This document shows positions 44,501 through 55,349 of a stretch of 64,000 nucleotides of DNA, in pieces. How positions within the stretch are numbered: position 1 is the first letter of the stretch; the number at the start of each line of letters is the position of its first letter. Source of the stretch: Chionoecetes opilio. Its lineage: Eukaryota > Arthropoda > Malacostraca > Decapoda > Majidae. Made by a program: the position numbers and the translations under genes. Below the pieces are notes generated by a model. The model saw only the letters and a program-made list of their open reading frames with translations. It did not search any database and was not told where the DNA came from. The stretch covers positions 7,235 to 71,234 of the forward strand of contig JACEEZ010022552.1 of assembly GCA_016584305.1 (NCBI GenBank). Direction: 5' to 3'.

Positions 44501-46991
44501 ACCTTTCACCAGCACACTACAGAGGTCGCCTCATCAAGCGCCACAATCTACCACGGCCGCCACAAACCAGGCGCCGCAATCCTACCACAGGACCTTACCT
44601 CCTCGCAGAGGAGTTTGAACTCTTTAGAATGAGTTAGAATGCTCAGCGGCAGGGACGTCTCTCTTCAGAGTCCAACAGTAGTCAGCCATCATGACTGCAT
44701 CCCAGCGTCCCTGATACCTGGTCTCACTTTCATGTCCTGATGGAATTTCTCCCCTTGCTCGTTTCTCATTGATCCCAGATTCTCAGGAAACCGATCCATA
44801 TGTGAGAATAAGTAATGCATTTTGATGCTCATGTTGCATCCGAGGTTTCTGAAAGCAGTCAGCATATTGGTGACAAGTTCTGCGTAGTTCCTGGCCTTGT
44901 TGTTGCCAAGAAAGTTCTTCACGACCAGAACAAAAGCCTTCCACGCTTCCAGTTCCACTTCGTTCATTGAGTTTTCAAACTCTGGATCTCTGATGAACTG
45001 ATTGAGTTGAGGACCATCAAAGATGCCAGCTTTCAACTTCTCCATGGTCAATCCTGGAAAAGTGTGGCACAAGTAAGTGAAGCAGCCACCATCCTTGTCC
45101 AGAGCTTTGGTGAACTGTTTGATCAAGCCGAGCTTGATGTGCAGCGGTGGGAAAAGTATCCTGTCTCTGTCCACCAGAGGGTTGTTTATGACGTTCCTTG
45201 CTCTGCAAGGCACCAATTCCTCCCGTACAGGCCGGTCCTTCGTGTAATGCTGAGATCGGTCCCTACTATCCCACATGCACAGAAAGCACGGGTACTTGGT
45301 GAACCCGGACTGTTGTCCCAACAAAAAGTTCACCATCTTCAGGTCAACACAAATCAACCACTCATGCTGATCATAACGAATTTTCTCCAGCACGTACTTC
45401 ACCACTTCATACTTCTCCTTCAGTGTAGTCGAGTGAGCGAGGGGTACAGAGGCAAACTGGTTGCCGTTGTGCAGCAGAACACATTTCAGCGATCGCTTGC
45501 AGCTGTCAATGAACAGTCTCCAATCTTCGGGTTGGTACTGTGGCACTCCAAGCTTGTGCAGAAGCTGTGCAATATCTGTACAGTACACCAAGTCCTTCTC
45601 TTCAGAGAAAAAATGGAGGTACTCTTGATGTCTGTTGCGGTAGAAGGTGATGCGAGCACTGTCAGAGAGGAGGTTTTTTGCCTTCAATCTGAATGCCAAC
45701 ATTTCGGCAGAGGACTTTGACAAGCTGAGATCGCGAACTACACTACCCTCCCGAGTTTCGCGCTTGCTTTCTTCCGGAGGCATAGCGCGAAACTCGCGGA
45801 TCGCGAAACTCGGGTATTGAAAACACTGTAAAAATGCGTATTTAGTCCGGGTTTTTTTTGGGGGGGGGGGGGTGCCTACAGCGCCGTTAGGCAGTGACCT
45901 CCAGGGGTGGGATGGTAGGCCCTGGAGGTTAACTTGAGGGCTTTGTACCTACCGTATTTTACAGCTTATAAGACTCATTTTTTCCCCCAAAAAATATCCT
46001 GAAAATGCCCCAAGCCCCTGTCCACCCAGCAGTGAATGGGTACTGGGTTAGCCTAGGGTTTGTGACCCGCTTCCCGGGGTGGTGGCTTCAGCCAACACTA
46101 CGTAGAGAAGAGGAGGGAGGAGAGGGGCTTGAGATTGAGCTTGAGTTGGGAGTCACCCAGCAGATGCTGTTTTGGTCTGAGTGAGTGAGCTTGACACATA
46201 TCTTGTCAGCTGATGGTTGTGTGACAGTGTTATACGGCAATAACACTGTCACAATGCCTTCCTCTCTTCTCTCCTGTCTCCTCCAGTACCTCCAGAAACC
46301 ACAGTACCACACACATCATGGTTAATCACTTACAAAGGAGTATTTTGTGGTAAATAAGTAAGGAACAGCGGGGGTGTAAGGTAAGGTGCTACTTATTTTG
46401 AGGTGTTGCCTATCTTATGTGACATCGGCTGCTCCTGTAGAGAAAAACACAAACAAAAGGAAAATAACAAAGCAAAACAACATACAGCTATACTAAGCCT
46501 ATTATAATACTATACTAAGCAGGAAGGAAGGAAGACGTGTCCCGTACGTCTCTTATGGGAGGCGGTAGCAGAGTGGTTAGCATCAAGATATGTGTCAAGC
46601 TCGAGCACGAGCTTGACAGGCGACCTACAAAGTGATACTAAACAGAAAAGGTCACAAGAAGAAGAAGAAGTCTCCGAGTGGCATTCTCGGTGACCCGAGT
46701 TCGATCCTTGATGAGGGCTGTAAAATCCACTTAAAATCTTTCTCTGCACCGTTGAGTGGCCTAAGAACACCCACATGCTGCCCATCAACTCTACCCTTGA
46801 TTGCGAGTGCATCGGAGGACACAGGGGCGGCATGAGCCTCTAATCACAGGCATCTCTATAGAAATTCTGTCTGCGCCACCACGGGCAAGGGCCAACCATC
46901 GCAGCCCTCAAATTAACCTCCAGGGCCTACCATCCCACCCCTGGAGGTCACTGCCTAACGGCGCTGTAGGTAGGCACACACACACACACAC

Positions 46992-47024
<33 letters not shown>

Positions 47025-50000
47025 ATAAACTCGGGGATATAATGTGCGAAAGTCGGGATGGTAAGAATTTAGGACTCAGCGCGAAACTCGAGGATCGCGA
47101 AACTCGCATAGCGTGAACCTCGGGAGGGTAGTGTAGATCATTTAGCTCCTTTTGGGAAAAAGGATGTGGAGCATCATCGTCAAGAACCACTTCTTCTTCA
47201 TTTTCTTCAACACTGGAGGAATCTTCGTCACTAATGTCAGGAAGTTCTCCAAAGACAGGTACTGGAATTTCATCACAATGAGCTACAGGACGACGTGCTG
47301 ATTCAAGATTAGGATACTTGAGGCTGCTCCGGTTCTTTCTGTTGATCCCAGTCAAATCAATAGCGCAGAAGTAGCAGTCAGTGCCATGGCTTGTCGGCTC
47401 CCTCCAAACCATGGGAATTCCAAACTTCAGACAACTCTTCTTGCCCTTGGTCCAACGACGCAGATACTCGGTGCATGTCTTGCATACCATGTGTGGCGCC
47501 CAAGCTTTATCCTGGTCACCAAGTTTCATACCAAAATAAGTATGGTAAGCACGCTTTATGAAACTTGTGACTGGATTCCTGTTAGCAACAACGGTGTATT
47601 CGCCACAGATGTAGCAGAATACATCGGGCTTATTTTTGTAAGATCTTCTGGCCGAATCCATTTCATTCACCTGCAAAAGAAAAATAACAGTTAGTCAAGA
47701 ATTGGCACATGTAAACACTTCAGAATTCGTTTATTTAAAGATAAAAGAAAGAATTTTGCATCATAATTCAAGCATTAGGAAGAAATTAATCAGTGCTTGG
47801 GTAGGGGGTATACCGAGGATCTGTAGCAGCCTCTATGCTGCTGCAGTATCCTAGGCACGATGAATCAAGAAAAGGGAGTCTGCCTATCGGAAAGACCATA
47901 GCAGATATCACACAACACCACACAAGGTGTCCCAAAGGGGGATGCAGTACTGCAGTGGGTTTAATAAAAAGTGTTCAAGTAAAGAAGTAAAAGTTGAAGA
48001 GAAGAAGAGGAAGAACAACAGAGGACTGTAAAATCCAGGGATCGTGATTCCGAAGAATTCCTAGTTGGTGACATTGTTTAGGACCACACCCTTGGAACTA
48101 TCTGAATTGGTGGAATTATTGGATTAGTAGAATTATCTACTGCAAGTACGGTGTTGTATACGGAGGACGATTTCATATGTATAGAAAATACCCGTACATG
48201 TAAACAAAAACGTAAAAAAACATCATGTGGGGATAGATAAAAAAGTTGACCTGATTGAGCAAAATCAATGTGATTTTTGGATTCAGTACATCAAAATTGT
48301 CCTAAATCAGCTAAAAAAAACTTAGACAATAAATTTGTTGTTAACCAGTGTAAGCCATTAAATTTGAAGAAGCAGAATTTAAGGTATAAGGTATATTTAA
48401 AGTTTATATAAAGTCAAACCAGCCTATCTTGAGCCCTCAGCAGGGGTTGTGGGATCCCCGCATTGTTGTCACGTTCACCGTAACAGGCTGACGACCTCTC
48501 TCTCATACTGTTAGCTGTTACGTTAACTATTTAATAATTATATATTTTATTAATATGGCTGCATGGTTTTATGAATGGCTTGCGCTTTGAGGGTAAAACA
48601 ACGACTCTGTATACCTTCCATTACACATAGCAACTTAGCTCTCTAAGGCTCTCTTGCTTCCAAAATAAAATGAGGATGTGTGGTGGATGCAAGTCTGAGT
48701 GGTCCAAGCACTTACATGTACCTATGTGTGCGTCTTTCAGGATCTAGCCGCAGGAATACACTCACCTCAAGACATTTTGTAGGGAGTAGATTATCAAAGT
48801 TGTACCCATTTTCTTTTATTATGACTTCAGACTTTTTGTGTCCCACATTCTATTGTGGCTTTATGGAAGTAACTAATGTTTTGAAGTGTAGACGTCATTA
48901 GGATACCTTAGTAGACTTAGGACCAGCATTTTACAGTAATGAAGTTTAGATTATAACATTCCTCAATTTTCTTACAACAGACATCACTGAAGCACAGCAG
49001 CATAGCCTCCCAGACACAATTCAAGAAGACTCTCCTTTCTTTTCCACTAAACGGTAAGACTTCTCCTAATAATAATAATAATAATAATGTTACCCACTTA
49101 ATTCTGTCAACTTGAACTAAAAGAGGGATGAAATGAGGTTATTGAATTCTTTACATCTTTGCAGGTAAGTGAGTTCTGTGGGAATGTAGACTGAAGTTTG
49201 TGGCCTTTTCTGGTTTTATTACTGAATAACAACTTTAAAAAGATAATGACATCAGATGAACAAATCACAGCCTGCTGCTCGCATGCTCACAATTCTTCCA
49301 TTGTACTTCCCATACTAATTACAATCTTAGAATATTCCATTTTACCTACAAAAGTATATGACTGTTCTGATACAACCCTGGCTAAGTTATAGTTAGGTTC
49401 TGTAGTGGTCATAAAATGATTTGGATCTAAGTCATTCAAGGTCTATACAGACACTGATACAGTTATGACTGGGTTAGGTTCTGACATGCCAGTCAGAAGA
49501 CAATTTGAATGTAAGTAGGCCTGGGTTAAAACCTCTTGTATTTAGCTCACTGATCAGTTCCAAGTCATTAATCTGAATTTGGATCTGATCTACATCTGCT
49601 TTGTGGAAAATTAATGCCTGGGAGCATCAGATCAAAATAAAAACAATGGCAGGGGACGCACTACACCAAGCCACACCTGACCACCATTGCCTGAGCTAAA
49701 AATATCCCCAATTACATCACAACCGCCTTTCCTCTTTCCTTAACCTACTACATAGCAATAAAGTACAGGGAGGTCCCGAAGATACGAGCAGTTAGGTTCC
49801 ACCTGGCATACTCGTACAGCGAAATCTCGTATAACGAAACACATAACTAATGGTAAAATATAGGTTTGGTTCCAGGACCCCATCAATTTAAAAAAAAACA
49901 AAAAAAAACGTGTTTTTCAAGCTAAAATAAACTATAGCAAACACAACAAACATACAGCGTCTATATTACCCACACTGTACTACCTATTCTGTAGAAAAAG

Positions 50001-53000
50001 CATTCTGAAGGAGAAAATAGCACACAAAATAACATAACTGCACATTAATTAAACATAAAACATGCATAACACTCACAAGTGGTAATGTTGTGTGGGGAGA
50101 CAGGAAGCTGGCAAGTAGCCAGCTGAGAGTCCCTGTTTTCTCTCTCCGAGGCTCGAGAGAAAACAGGGGCGACTGCGTTTGCAGGGATGACTGGGTTAGA
50201 GTTCTTCCTCCTCCCCTTGATCACTTGAGCTCCCTTCACACATTCCATAATCGAGCCACGATAAAGCCACCAATTTGATTATTGACGCTATCGTGAAATT
50301 TGTCCACGATAAACGCAGACCACGATAGCCTCACAACAATGTCACGCTGCCTGTGCGTATGTGTCATGACGGTCGTAAGATGGTCACGATGGAGTCATGA
50401 CAGCTGTAAGACAATGTCACGAATGGAAAATCAACGGTCATTTTGTCGTCACGATAGAGTTACGATAACCACGACAGTGCCATGAACGTATCACGATAGC
50501 GTCAAGAGCCATGCCTCATGCAACATGCCTCACACATGGGTGGGTGTTGCCATGGTGATGGAGAAGGAAGGGGCCGGGGCTAGAGATGAAGGTGGGAGAA
50601 ACAGGGTTGTGTTGGTAATGGAGAAGGGGGAAACGGGGGAGGGGGGTTGTAATAAAGAAGGGGGTGATGGTGTTGGTGGGGAAACGGGGGGGGGGGGGTG
50701 GAGAAGGCGTTGTTGGGGGTGCGAGTGGTTAAAACGGGGGTGGATCCACCACCCACCCCCTACTCCCTTCCCCCTTCCCCATCACCACGTGGTCATGGGA
50801 GTAGGGGGTGGGTGGCTCACCACGTGGTCATGGGAGTAGGGGGAAGGGAGTAGAGGGTGGATGGCATCACCACGTGGTCATGGGAGTAGGGGGTGGATGG
50901 CATCACCACGTGGTCATGGGAGTAGGGGTGGGTGGCTCACCACGTGGTCATGGGAGTAGGGGGAAATGGGAGTAGAGGGTGGATGGCATCACCACGTGGT
51001 CATGGGAGTAGAGGGTGGATGGCATCACCACGTGGTCATGGGAGTAGAGGGTGGATGGCATCACCACGTGGTCATGGGAGTAGGGGGTGGGTGGCTCACC
51101 ACGTGGTCATGGGAGTAGAGGGTGGATGGCATCAACCACGTGGTCATGGGAGTAGGGGGTGGGTGACTCACCACGTGGTCATGGGAGTAGAGGGTGGGTG
51201 GCTCACCCACGTGGTCATGGGAGTAGGGGGTGGGTGGCTCACCACGTGGTCATGGGAGTAGGGGTGGGTGGCTCACCACGTGGTCATGGGAGTAGAGGGT
51301 GGGTGGCTCACCACGTGGTCATGGGAGTAGGGGGTGGGTGGCTCACCACGTGGTCATGGGAGTAGGGGGTGGGTGGCTCACCACGTGGTCATGGGAGTAG
51401 GGGGTGGGTGGCTCACCACGTGGTCATGGGAGTAGAGGGTGGGTGGAGGTGAATGAGAAAGGGGGGAGAAGGCGGAAGGGGGTGCAATAAAGTTGGGGGA
51501 GGTAAGGGACAAGGGAGGGGTGTGCAGACTTCTTCCACTGCCCACAAACTCGTCTCTGTGCATCTGAATCATTGTACATCGTCCAGGATGTGAATTTTTG
51601 TAGGCCACATTGTCGTACCGAGCCACCAGAATTATCATATTTTCAGATTGATAATTATCGTACAACCTTAGGTAAAATCATATAGTCAGTAAATGACTAT
51701 AATATTAGTAAATAACTTGTAATTTACTTTAGTAAATGACTAGGTAATTTTACTCACCCGTTTGAATGTCGTAGCATTGGATTTTCGATCTCGTATATTG
51801 AAAATAGACCCTAATTTACACATCTCGTATCATCGGATTCTCGTATATGGAATGCTGGTATAACGGGACCTCCCTGTACTCTGAACATTACATTCCAGCA
51901 AAGATTATAACATCTATGTGTATCACCACATTATTTACACCGAGTCAGTGTAGGAATGCTTCCAGCGTCACAATATGGAGACGGGGTCGTACGATTATAG
52001 CTCAGTCCCTATAAAATACAACTAGATGAATACACTTTCTCTAATCCTAAAGCCCGTCAACCTGGTTTAACTCTGCTTGTTCTTATGCTGTCCAAGATAG
52101 AGAGGCGGCTCACAGAGGGTACCGTAGCCATCCATCTCCTGAAACTCATGCCCTCTATATTTCTGAATGTAATCATGCCAAATCTATTCTTCAACTTACC
52201 AAAAACTTCATTCATAGAAATTGTCAAAATCTTTCTGAATCAAACTCTTCGCATGACTTCTGGCATCTAGCTAATAATATCTTTAATAATTTTTCTTCTT
52301 CATCTTTCCCTCCTATGCTTCACCCAGATGGCTCCACAGCTGTCTCATCTATTTATAAACCTGAACTCTTTGTTCAAACCTTTGCTGAAAATTCCACTCT
52401 GGTTGATGAAGGGCTTGTTCCTCCTCCTCCATCCTCTGACTTTATTATGCCTGTTATTAAGATCCTTCATAATTATGTTTTCTTTGCCCTTTCTGGCCTA
52501 GATCCTCGGAAGGCTTACGGTCCTGACGGAGTCCCTCCTATTGTTCTCAAAAACTGTGCTTCTGTGCTTGCACCTTGCCTGGTCAAACTTTTCCGTCTTT
52601 GTCTATCTACTTCCACCTTTCCTTCTTGCTGGAAGTTTGCTCACATCCAACCTGTTCCTAAGAAGGGTGACCGTTCTAATCCTTCAAACTACCGTCCTAT
52701 AGCTTTGACTTCCTGCCTTCTAAAGCTTTTGAATCTATGCTTAATAAAAAGATTCTTAAGCATATATCTGCTCACAATCTTCTATCTGATCGTCAGTACG
52801 GTTTCCGTAAAGGGCGATCTACTGGCGATCTTCTAGCTTTCCTAACTGAATCTTGGTCATCCTCCTTTAGGGGTTTCGGTGAAACTTTTGCTGTTGCCCT
52901 TGACATATCAAAAGCTTTTGATAGAGTCTGGCACAAATCTTTAATTTCCAAACTGCCCTCATTCGGTTTCTATCCTTCTCTCTGTACCTTCATTTTAAGT

Positions 53001-54523
53001 TTCCTTTCAAACTGTTCTATTACAGCTACTGTAGACGGTCATTGTTCTTCTCCTAAGTTTATCAATAGTGGTGTTCCCAGGGTTCTGTCCTATCACCCAC
53101 TCTCTTTCTATTATTCATTAATGATCTTCTAAGTCTAACTCAAAGCCCTATCCACTCCTACGCTGATGATTATACCCTGCATTTTTCAACATTGTTCATT
53201 AGATGTCCAACTCAACAGGAACTAAGTGATTCACGGAGAGATGCCACAGAGCGCCTAACTTCTGATCTTTCTATAATTTCTGATTGGGGCAAAGCAAACT
53301 TTGTTTTGTTCAATGCCTCAAATACCCAATTTCTTCACCTATCTACTTGACAAAACCTACCAGACAACTATCCCCTCTTCTTCAATGACACTCAACTGTC
53401 TCCCTCTTCTACAATGAACATTCTAGGACTATCCTTTACTAAAAATCTGAACTGGAAATCTCACATCTCATCTCTTGCTAAAACAGCTTCTAAGAAGTTA
53501 GGTGTCTTGTAGCGTATGCGTCCATTTTTTTTCTCCCCCCCAGTTGCTTGCTCTGTACAGGGGCCTTATCTGCCAATGTATGGAGTATGTCTCACATGTT
53601 TGGGGGGATCCACTCATACAGCTCTCCTAAACAGGGTTGAGTCAAAAGCTTTTCGTCTCATCAACTCCCCTCCTCTGACTGTCTTCAATCTTTAAATCAC
53701 CACCGCAATGTTGCTTCTCTTGCTATCTTCTACCGTTATTTTCATGCTCACTGCTCTTCTGAACTTGCTAACTGCATGCCTCCCCCCTCCCGCGGCCTCG
53801 CTGCACAAGACTTTCTACTCATTCTCATCCCTACTCTATCCATCTTCCTAACACAAGAGTTAATCAGTATATTTACTCTTTCATCCTTTTCATTGGTAAA
53901 CTCTGGAACTCTCTTCCTCCTGTTTCTATTTTTCCATCTTCCTACGACTTAAATCTTTTCAAGAGAGGAGTGACAAGACACCTCCCGAACTAAATTGGTC
54001 CATCCCTCTTTCTTTATTATCTTAGTCTTCTTTATAGGGACTGGCAACTAAGCGGGCTTTTTGTTTGTTACCTCTTTTTTTAATTGGCCAGTCCCTTGTG
54101 ATGTAAAACAATATATATACAAATATGAAATATTGATCACACAGGTGCTGTAATCAACAATTCTTTAATGGCAGAAGTTTTTGTTATATGTTTTATTTTG
54201 AAAGCAAACAATTTTACATTTGCAAAGCTACGGGTAAATGTCATGTAATGTCCTTCAATGATGTATTTGATTGCAGGAAGAACAGGCCAAACAATCAGAG
54301 AAGAGCTAGAGCAGAGTACCGAAGGAAGATTGAGGAGAAGGAGCAGGGGCAGGAGGAGACAGTGAAGAGGAAGCAGGAAGCAGAGATAGCCAAAAAGAAA
54401 TACAAAGAACAAAGACTCCACCGATTCAAAAAGCTCAACCAAAAAACTAGAAAAGGTCAACCAGTCATGCAGGGAAAGATTGAATTGATGCTAGAGGCAC
54501 TGCAGCAAGTAGACAATTCCTAA
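36840..54523 (+). CDS. CCDC59: CCDC59/TAP26-like protein, complete
   Basis: Join of 36840-36933, 42284-42403, 48981-49053 and 54277-54523; 177 residues with stop TAA at 54521-54523. All introns are GT-AG and phases 1, 1 and 2 agree. The protein is very basic and rich in predicted helix. It matches the thyroid transcription factor 1-associated protein 26 / yeast Fyv7 family by a central GHGRAFLQKK block and, near the C-terminus, KKLNQKTRKGQPVMQGKIE, the family signature. Fyv7 acts in 18S rRNA maturation; the metazoan protein is nuclear and described as a transcription-factor partner. Residues 95-150 look like a charged coiled coil. Introns are 5.4, 6.6 and 5.2 kb, filled with transposons. The start at 36840 is preferred over 36744 because the latter adds a low-complexity peptide. 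Confidence 0.9.
36971..37060. repeat. 90-bp foldback element
   Basis: GGAACTGTCGCCGAAA at the left and its exact complement at the right, with an inner pair CTCGCCGACGT / ACGTCGGCGAG. It sits 37 bp inside CCDC59 intron 1. Related pieces lie at 36060-36078 and 19085-19130. Confidence 0.85.
37061..38269. other. CCDC59 intron 1, no feature recognised
   Basis: AT-rich non-coding sequence; nothing I can assign. Confidence 0.4.
38397..39390 (+). mobile_element. Tigger/pogo-like element with partial transposase
   Basis: Ends CACTCATACCGCGATTTACG and a partial complement (CGTAAATCGAGGTGGCCGTG), TA at 38395-38396 and 39391-39392. ORF 38727-38978 (83 residues) starts MPPKHGASASVGG and contains ITLEFKIAIVKKFDEGVRV, a CENP-B/pogo N-terminal helix-turn-helix. 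The catalytic part is missing. Confidence 0.8.
39393..39550 (+). repeat. SINE family B body
   Basis: Shares CCTGTCCACCCAGCAGTGAA and the next ~80 bases with the full copy at 13964, without the tRNA head. Nested in the family E element. Confidence 0.75.
39738..40023 (-). mobile_element. LINE ORF2 C-terminal fragment
   Basis: The minus strand reads CVMCETGVDETVKYLLLECE, the zinc-knuckle-like C-terminal LINE motif; after a shift near 39850 it continues with a frame ending in SWRARMRE and a stop at about 39736. 5' truncated. Confidence 0.65.
40065..40330 (+). repeat. SINE family A body
   Basis: Shares CACATGCTGCCCATTAACTC, the CACCACGGGCGAGGGCCAAC block and the ACGGCGCTGTAGGCA end with the copies at 46740-46985 and 1988-2270. 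It ends in a (CA)n tail at 40320-40342. Confidence 0.8.
40717..41384. mobile_element. TIR element family G, copy 1
   Basis: Ends CAGGGAGGTCCCGAAGATAC and a complement sharing GGGAGGTCCC, TA at 40715-40716 and 41385-41386. The outer ~320 bases left and ~120 right match 49766-51876, but the centres differ. No transposase frame. Confidence 0.8.
41496..41570. repeat. (CA)n microsatellite
   Basis: About 36 CA repeats just upstream of a LINE 3' fragment. Confidence 0.95.
41595..41815 (+). mobile_element. LINE 3' fragment, short
   Basis: Matches 18140-18330, including ACAGCTTCCCTCATAGAAAT and the tail AACACAACTAGGTAAACAC, then (CA)n. No frame. Confidence 0.8.
41820..42247 (+). mobile_element. LINE 3' fragment with open frame
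   Basis: Frame 41841-42197 (118 residues) is the ORF2 C-terminus: MAPSLRDLPYEKRLSRLKLP and KKYSFPYRSIEAWNNL. The tail ACAACTAGGTAAATAC is duplicated (42218-42245). It ends 36 bases before the CCDC59 exon 2 acceptor. Confidence 0.85.
42284..42403 (+). CDS. CCDC59: CCDC59 exon 2
   Basis: 120 nt; GHGRAFLQKKAVVRQHLRM is the conserved core. Acceptor CCCTCCTGCAG| at 42283; donor GAAG|GTTAGT at 42404. Confidence 0.93.
42404..43194. other. CCDC59 intron 2, no feature recognised
   Basis: T-rich non-coding sequence. The 75-codon frame at 42569-42796 has no family resemblance I can see. Confidence 0.4.
43195..43318. repeat. 33-bp minisatellite, about 4 units
   Basis: Unit begins CACCATCATCATCACCACTA and continues CCCCAACCACCAG. 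Confidence 0.9.
43394..43595. mobile_element. 200-bp MITE with ~40-bp TIRs
   Basis: Left GGGGAGAGCGGGGCAGGTTG, right GATGCAACCTGCCCCGCTCT, with the inner GCAATGATGCAACC / GGTTGCATCATTGC also pairing. TA on both sides. The loop is (TAC)n/(AAT)n simple repeat. Confidence 0.85.
43723..44008 (+). repeat. SINE family D, tRNA-derived
   Basis: A-box-like TAGTGTAGCGGCTAGTGCG and B-box-like CCGTTCAAATCCGGGC lie 40 bp apart in a tRNA-like head. The body contains GATAAATGGGTACCTGGGGA and GAGATGAGCACTGAGGCCAC. It ends ACCTTCTTTACC. One copy only here. Confidence 0.75.
44009..44623. other. CCDC59 intron 2, unassigned
   Basis: C-rich sequence without coding signal, 3' flank of the minus-strand family copy. 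Confidence 0.4.
46005..46135 (+). repeat. SINE family B body
   Basis: CCTGTCCACCCAGCAGTGAA and GACCCGCTTCCCGGGGTGGT, as in the other copies; tRNA head absent. Confidence 0.75.
46555..46985 (+). repeat. SINE family A with tRNA-like head, itself interrupted
   Basis: Head GGCGGTAGCAGAGTGGTTAG (A box) and GACCCGAGTTCGATCC (B box, about 46690) are separated by ~100 bases resembling a SINE B 3' tail (AAAGGTCACAAGAAGAAGAA). The body and the ACGGCGCTGTAGG end follow, with a (CA)n/poly-A tail. Confidence 0.7.
47672..48980. other. CCDC59 intron 2, unassigned
   Basis: No coding or repeat signal I can support. Confidence 0.4.
48981..49053 (+). CDS. CCDC59: CCDC59 exon 3
   Basis: 73 nt; ITEAQQHSLPDTIQEDSPFF. 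Acceptor TTTTCTTACAACAG| at 48980; donor ACG|GTAAGA at 49054. Least conserved part of the protein, supported mainly by phase and splice sites. Confidence 0.85.
49054..49765. other. CCDC59 intron 3, unassigned
   Basis: Includes a short (AAT)n run at 49070-49088. No gene. Confidence 0.4.
49766..51876. mobile_element. TIR element family G, copy 2, with large insert
   Basis: Ends as in copy 1 (CAGGGAGGTCCCGAAGATAC), TA at 49764-49765 and 51877-51878. The left ~300 bases and right ~120 match copy 1. The centre is different: a stretch with recurring TCACGATA motifs (50240-50510) and the G-rich minisatellite. Confidence 0.8.
50786..51450. repeat. ~35-bp G-rich minisatellite with CACGTG, about 18 units
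   Basis: Unit TCACCACGTGGTCATGGGAG then TAGGGGGTGGGTGGC. Each unit has one palindromic CCACGTGG and one or two G runs. Length varies (GTAGGGG, GTAGAGG, extra CATCA). Confidence 0.95.
51968..52035 (+). mobile_element. LINE 3' terminus fragment
   Basis: GGAGACGGGGTCGTACGATT and TAAAATACAACTAGATGAAT match the 3' end of the CTAGGTAAATAC LINE family and SINE B. Confidence 0.7.
52040..54110 (+). mobile_element. Jockey-like LINE, RT to 3' end, broken
   Basis: The plus strand carries frames in order: 52315-52836 (GLDPRKAYGPDGVPPIVLKN, VPKKGDRSNPSNYRPI), 52737-53132 (QYGFRKGRSTGDLLAF, ALDISKAFDRVWHKSL), then after a shift SYADDYTL near 53155-53180, then NSPPLTVFNL. The ADD box is intact but at least five shifts or stops (about 52730, 53085, 53350, 53510, 53690) break the ORF. 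The 3' end contains GCAACTAAGCGGGCTTTTTG. Related fragments: 16130-16857 and 19545-19710. Confidence 0.85.
54277..54523 (+). CDS. CCDC59: CCDC59 exon 4
   Basis: Acceptor TTTGATTGCAG| at 54276. 81 codons and TAA. Starts KNRPNNQRRARAEYRRKIEE and ends MLEALQQVDNS. An ATTAAA at about 54651 may be the polyadenylation signal. Confidence 0.93.
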
Positions 54524-55349
54524 GAAGGAAAAGACACTAGAGATTGATGCAGTCATTGCCTCATTTTTTTTTTCTATCACAACCTTACCGGAAAGATCTG
54601 AGGGCATAAAAAGGTCATTTACTGATATCATTCATTACTTTACCTAAAGCTATTAAAACTGAAAACTACTAGTTGTGTGTTTTTGCAGTTAAAGGTTTTA
54701 TGTACTTTCCTGTTTTATTTGACATGATATTCTTATTATTATTGAGTGCCATCCACGGATGGATGATGTGGGCCATACTGCCTTAGAGGCGGCCCACAGG
54801 ACATGATATTAATGCATACATCTGAGTATTTTACCAACCCTCTGATTATAATTATATTTCAGCAGGGATGTCAATTTTCCGCGGATTCGCGGATTTCCGA
54901 GTATTTTATTGCCAGCTGGGTCATTTCTGTGAATCGTGTAGATTCGGGTTAAAAATTTAGAGGGGGGGGGTAGGGGTGTACATAGGGGGTCATTACATAT
55001 GATATGTTGTGAGATATATATTGTATGTACTACATGTTATTCGGCAATATGAATACAAGTTTACTATTCATTGTGTGTGCATGTTATTATCATGATTATA
55101 GTTATAGTGAAACTTATTTGATATTGGAATATTCAATAATTCGAAGTTATTCATCAAATCATATTTGAGCTGTATTTGATAGCGCCTAAATAATTGATAA
55201 AGTTGACTAATATAAATGACAAATATTTTGTTGTTGTGTTATTACTTTTCCAACGGAAACAGTGTTAATATTTCATTTATCATGTCAAAATGGTTAATAA
55301 TTCATATACATTTCACAATTTAAGTTGCATGATATACCATATCTATATA

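Larger units (their letters stand above)
45741..47133. mobile_element. Composite TIR element family E, copy 2, inside the coding frame
   Basis: Left CACTACCCTCCCGAGTTTCG, right complement (CTCGGGAGGGTAGTG), TA at 45739-45740 and 47134-47135. Inside: the end of a reverse SINE A (about 45868-45955), SINE B (46005-46135) and SINE A (46555-46985) with a poly-A of about 30 before the right end. Confidence 0.92.
44624..47661 (-). pseudogene. Uncharacterised arthropod multi-copy protein, interrupted by a MITE and frameshifted
   Basis: The minus strand codes from ATG 47661 (MDSARRSYKNKPDVFCYICG) to 47136, then resumes at 45740 (VRDLSLSKSSAEMLAFRLKA). Between lies the family E element; removing it and one TA gives an unbroken DLVRDLSL. 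The N-terminal part has C-x2-C (CYIC) and C-x2-C (CKTC) pairs, as in a zinc-binding domain, then an acidic linker. The C-terminal part includes MHYLFSHMDRFPENLGSM. Near 44721-44732 about four bases are missing and the frame shifts; the other frame continues DAVMMADYCW to a stop at 44624. I know this family from many arthropod genomes as uncharacterised proteins; its function is not known to me and a mobile origin is possible. A splice-acceptor-like TTTTCTTTTGCAG lies just upstream (47671), so a 5' exon may exist. Confidence 0.8.

Noticed and set aside
45007..45720. 237-codon plus-strand frame
   Set aside because: Antisense shadow of the minus-strand family protein, which has the recognisable conserved sequence.
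50932..51365. Glycine/histidine-rich repeat peptides on the plus strand
   Set aside because: By-product of the 35-bp G-rich minisatellite; no start context or homology.
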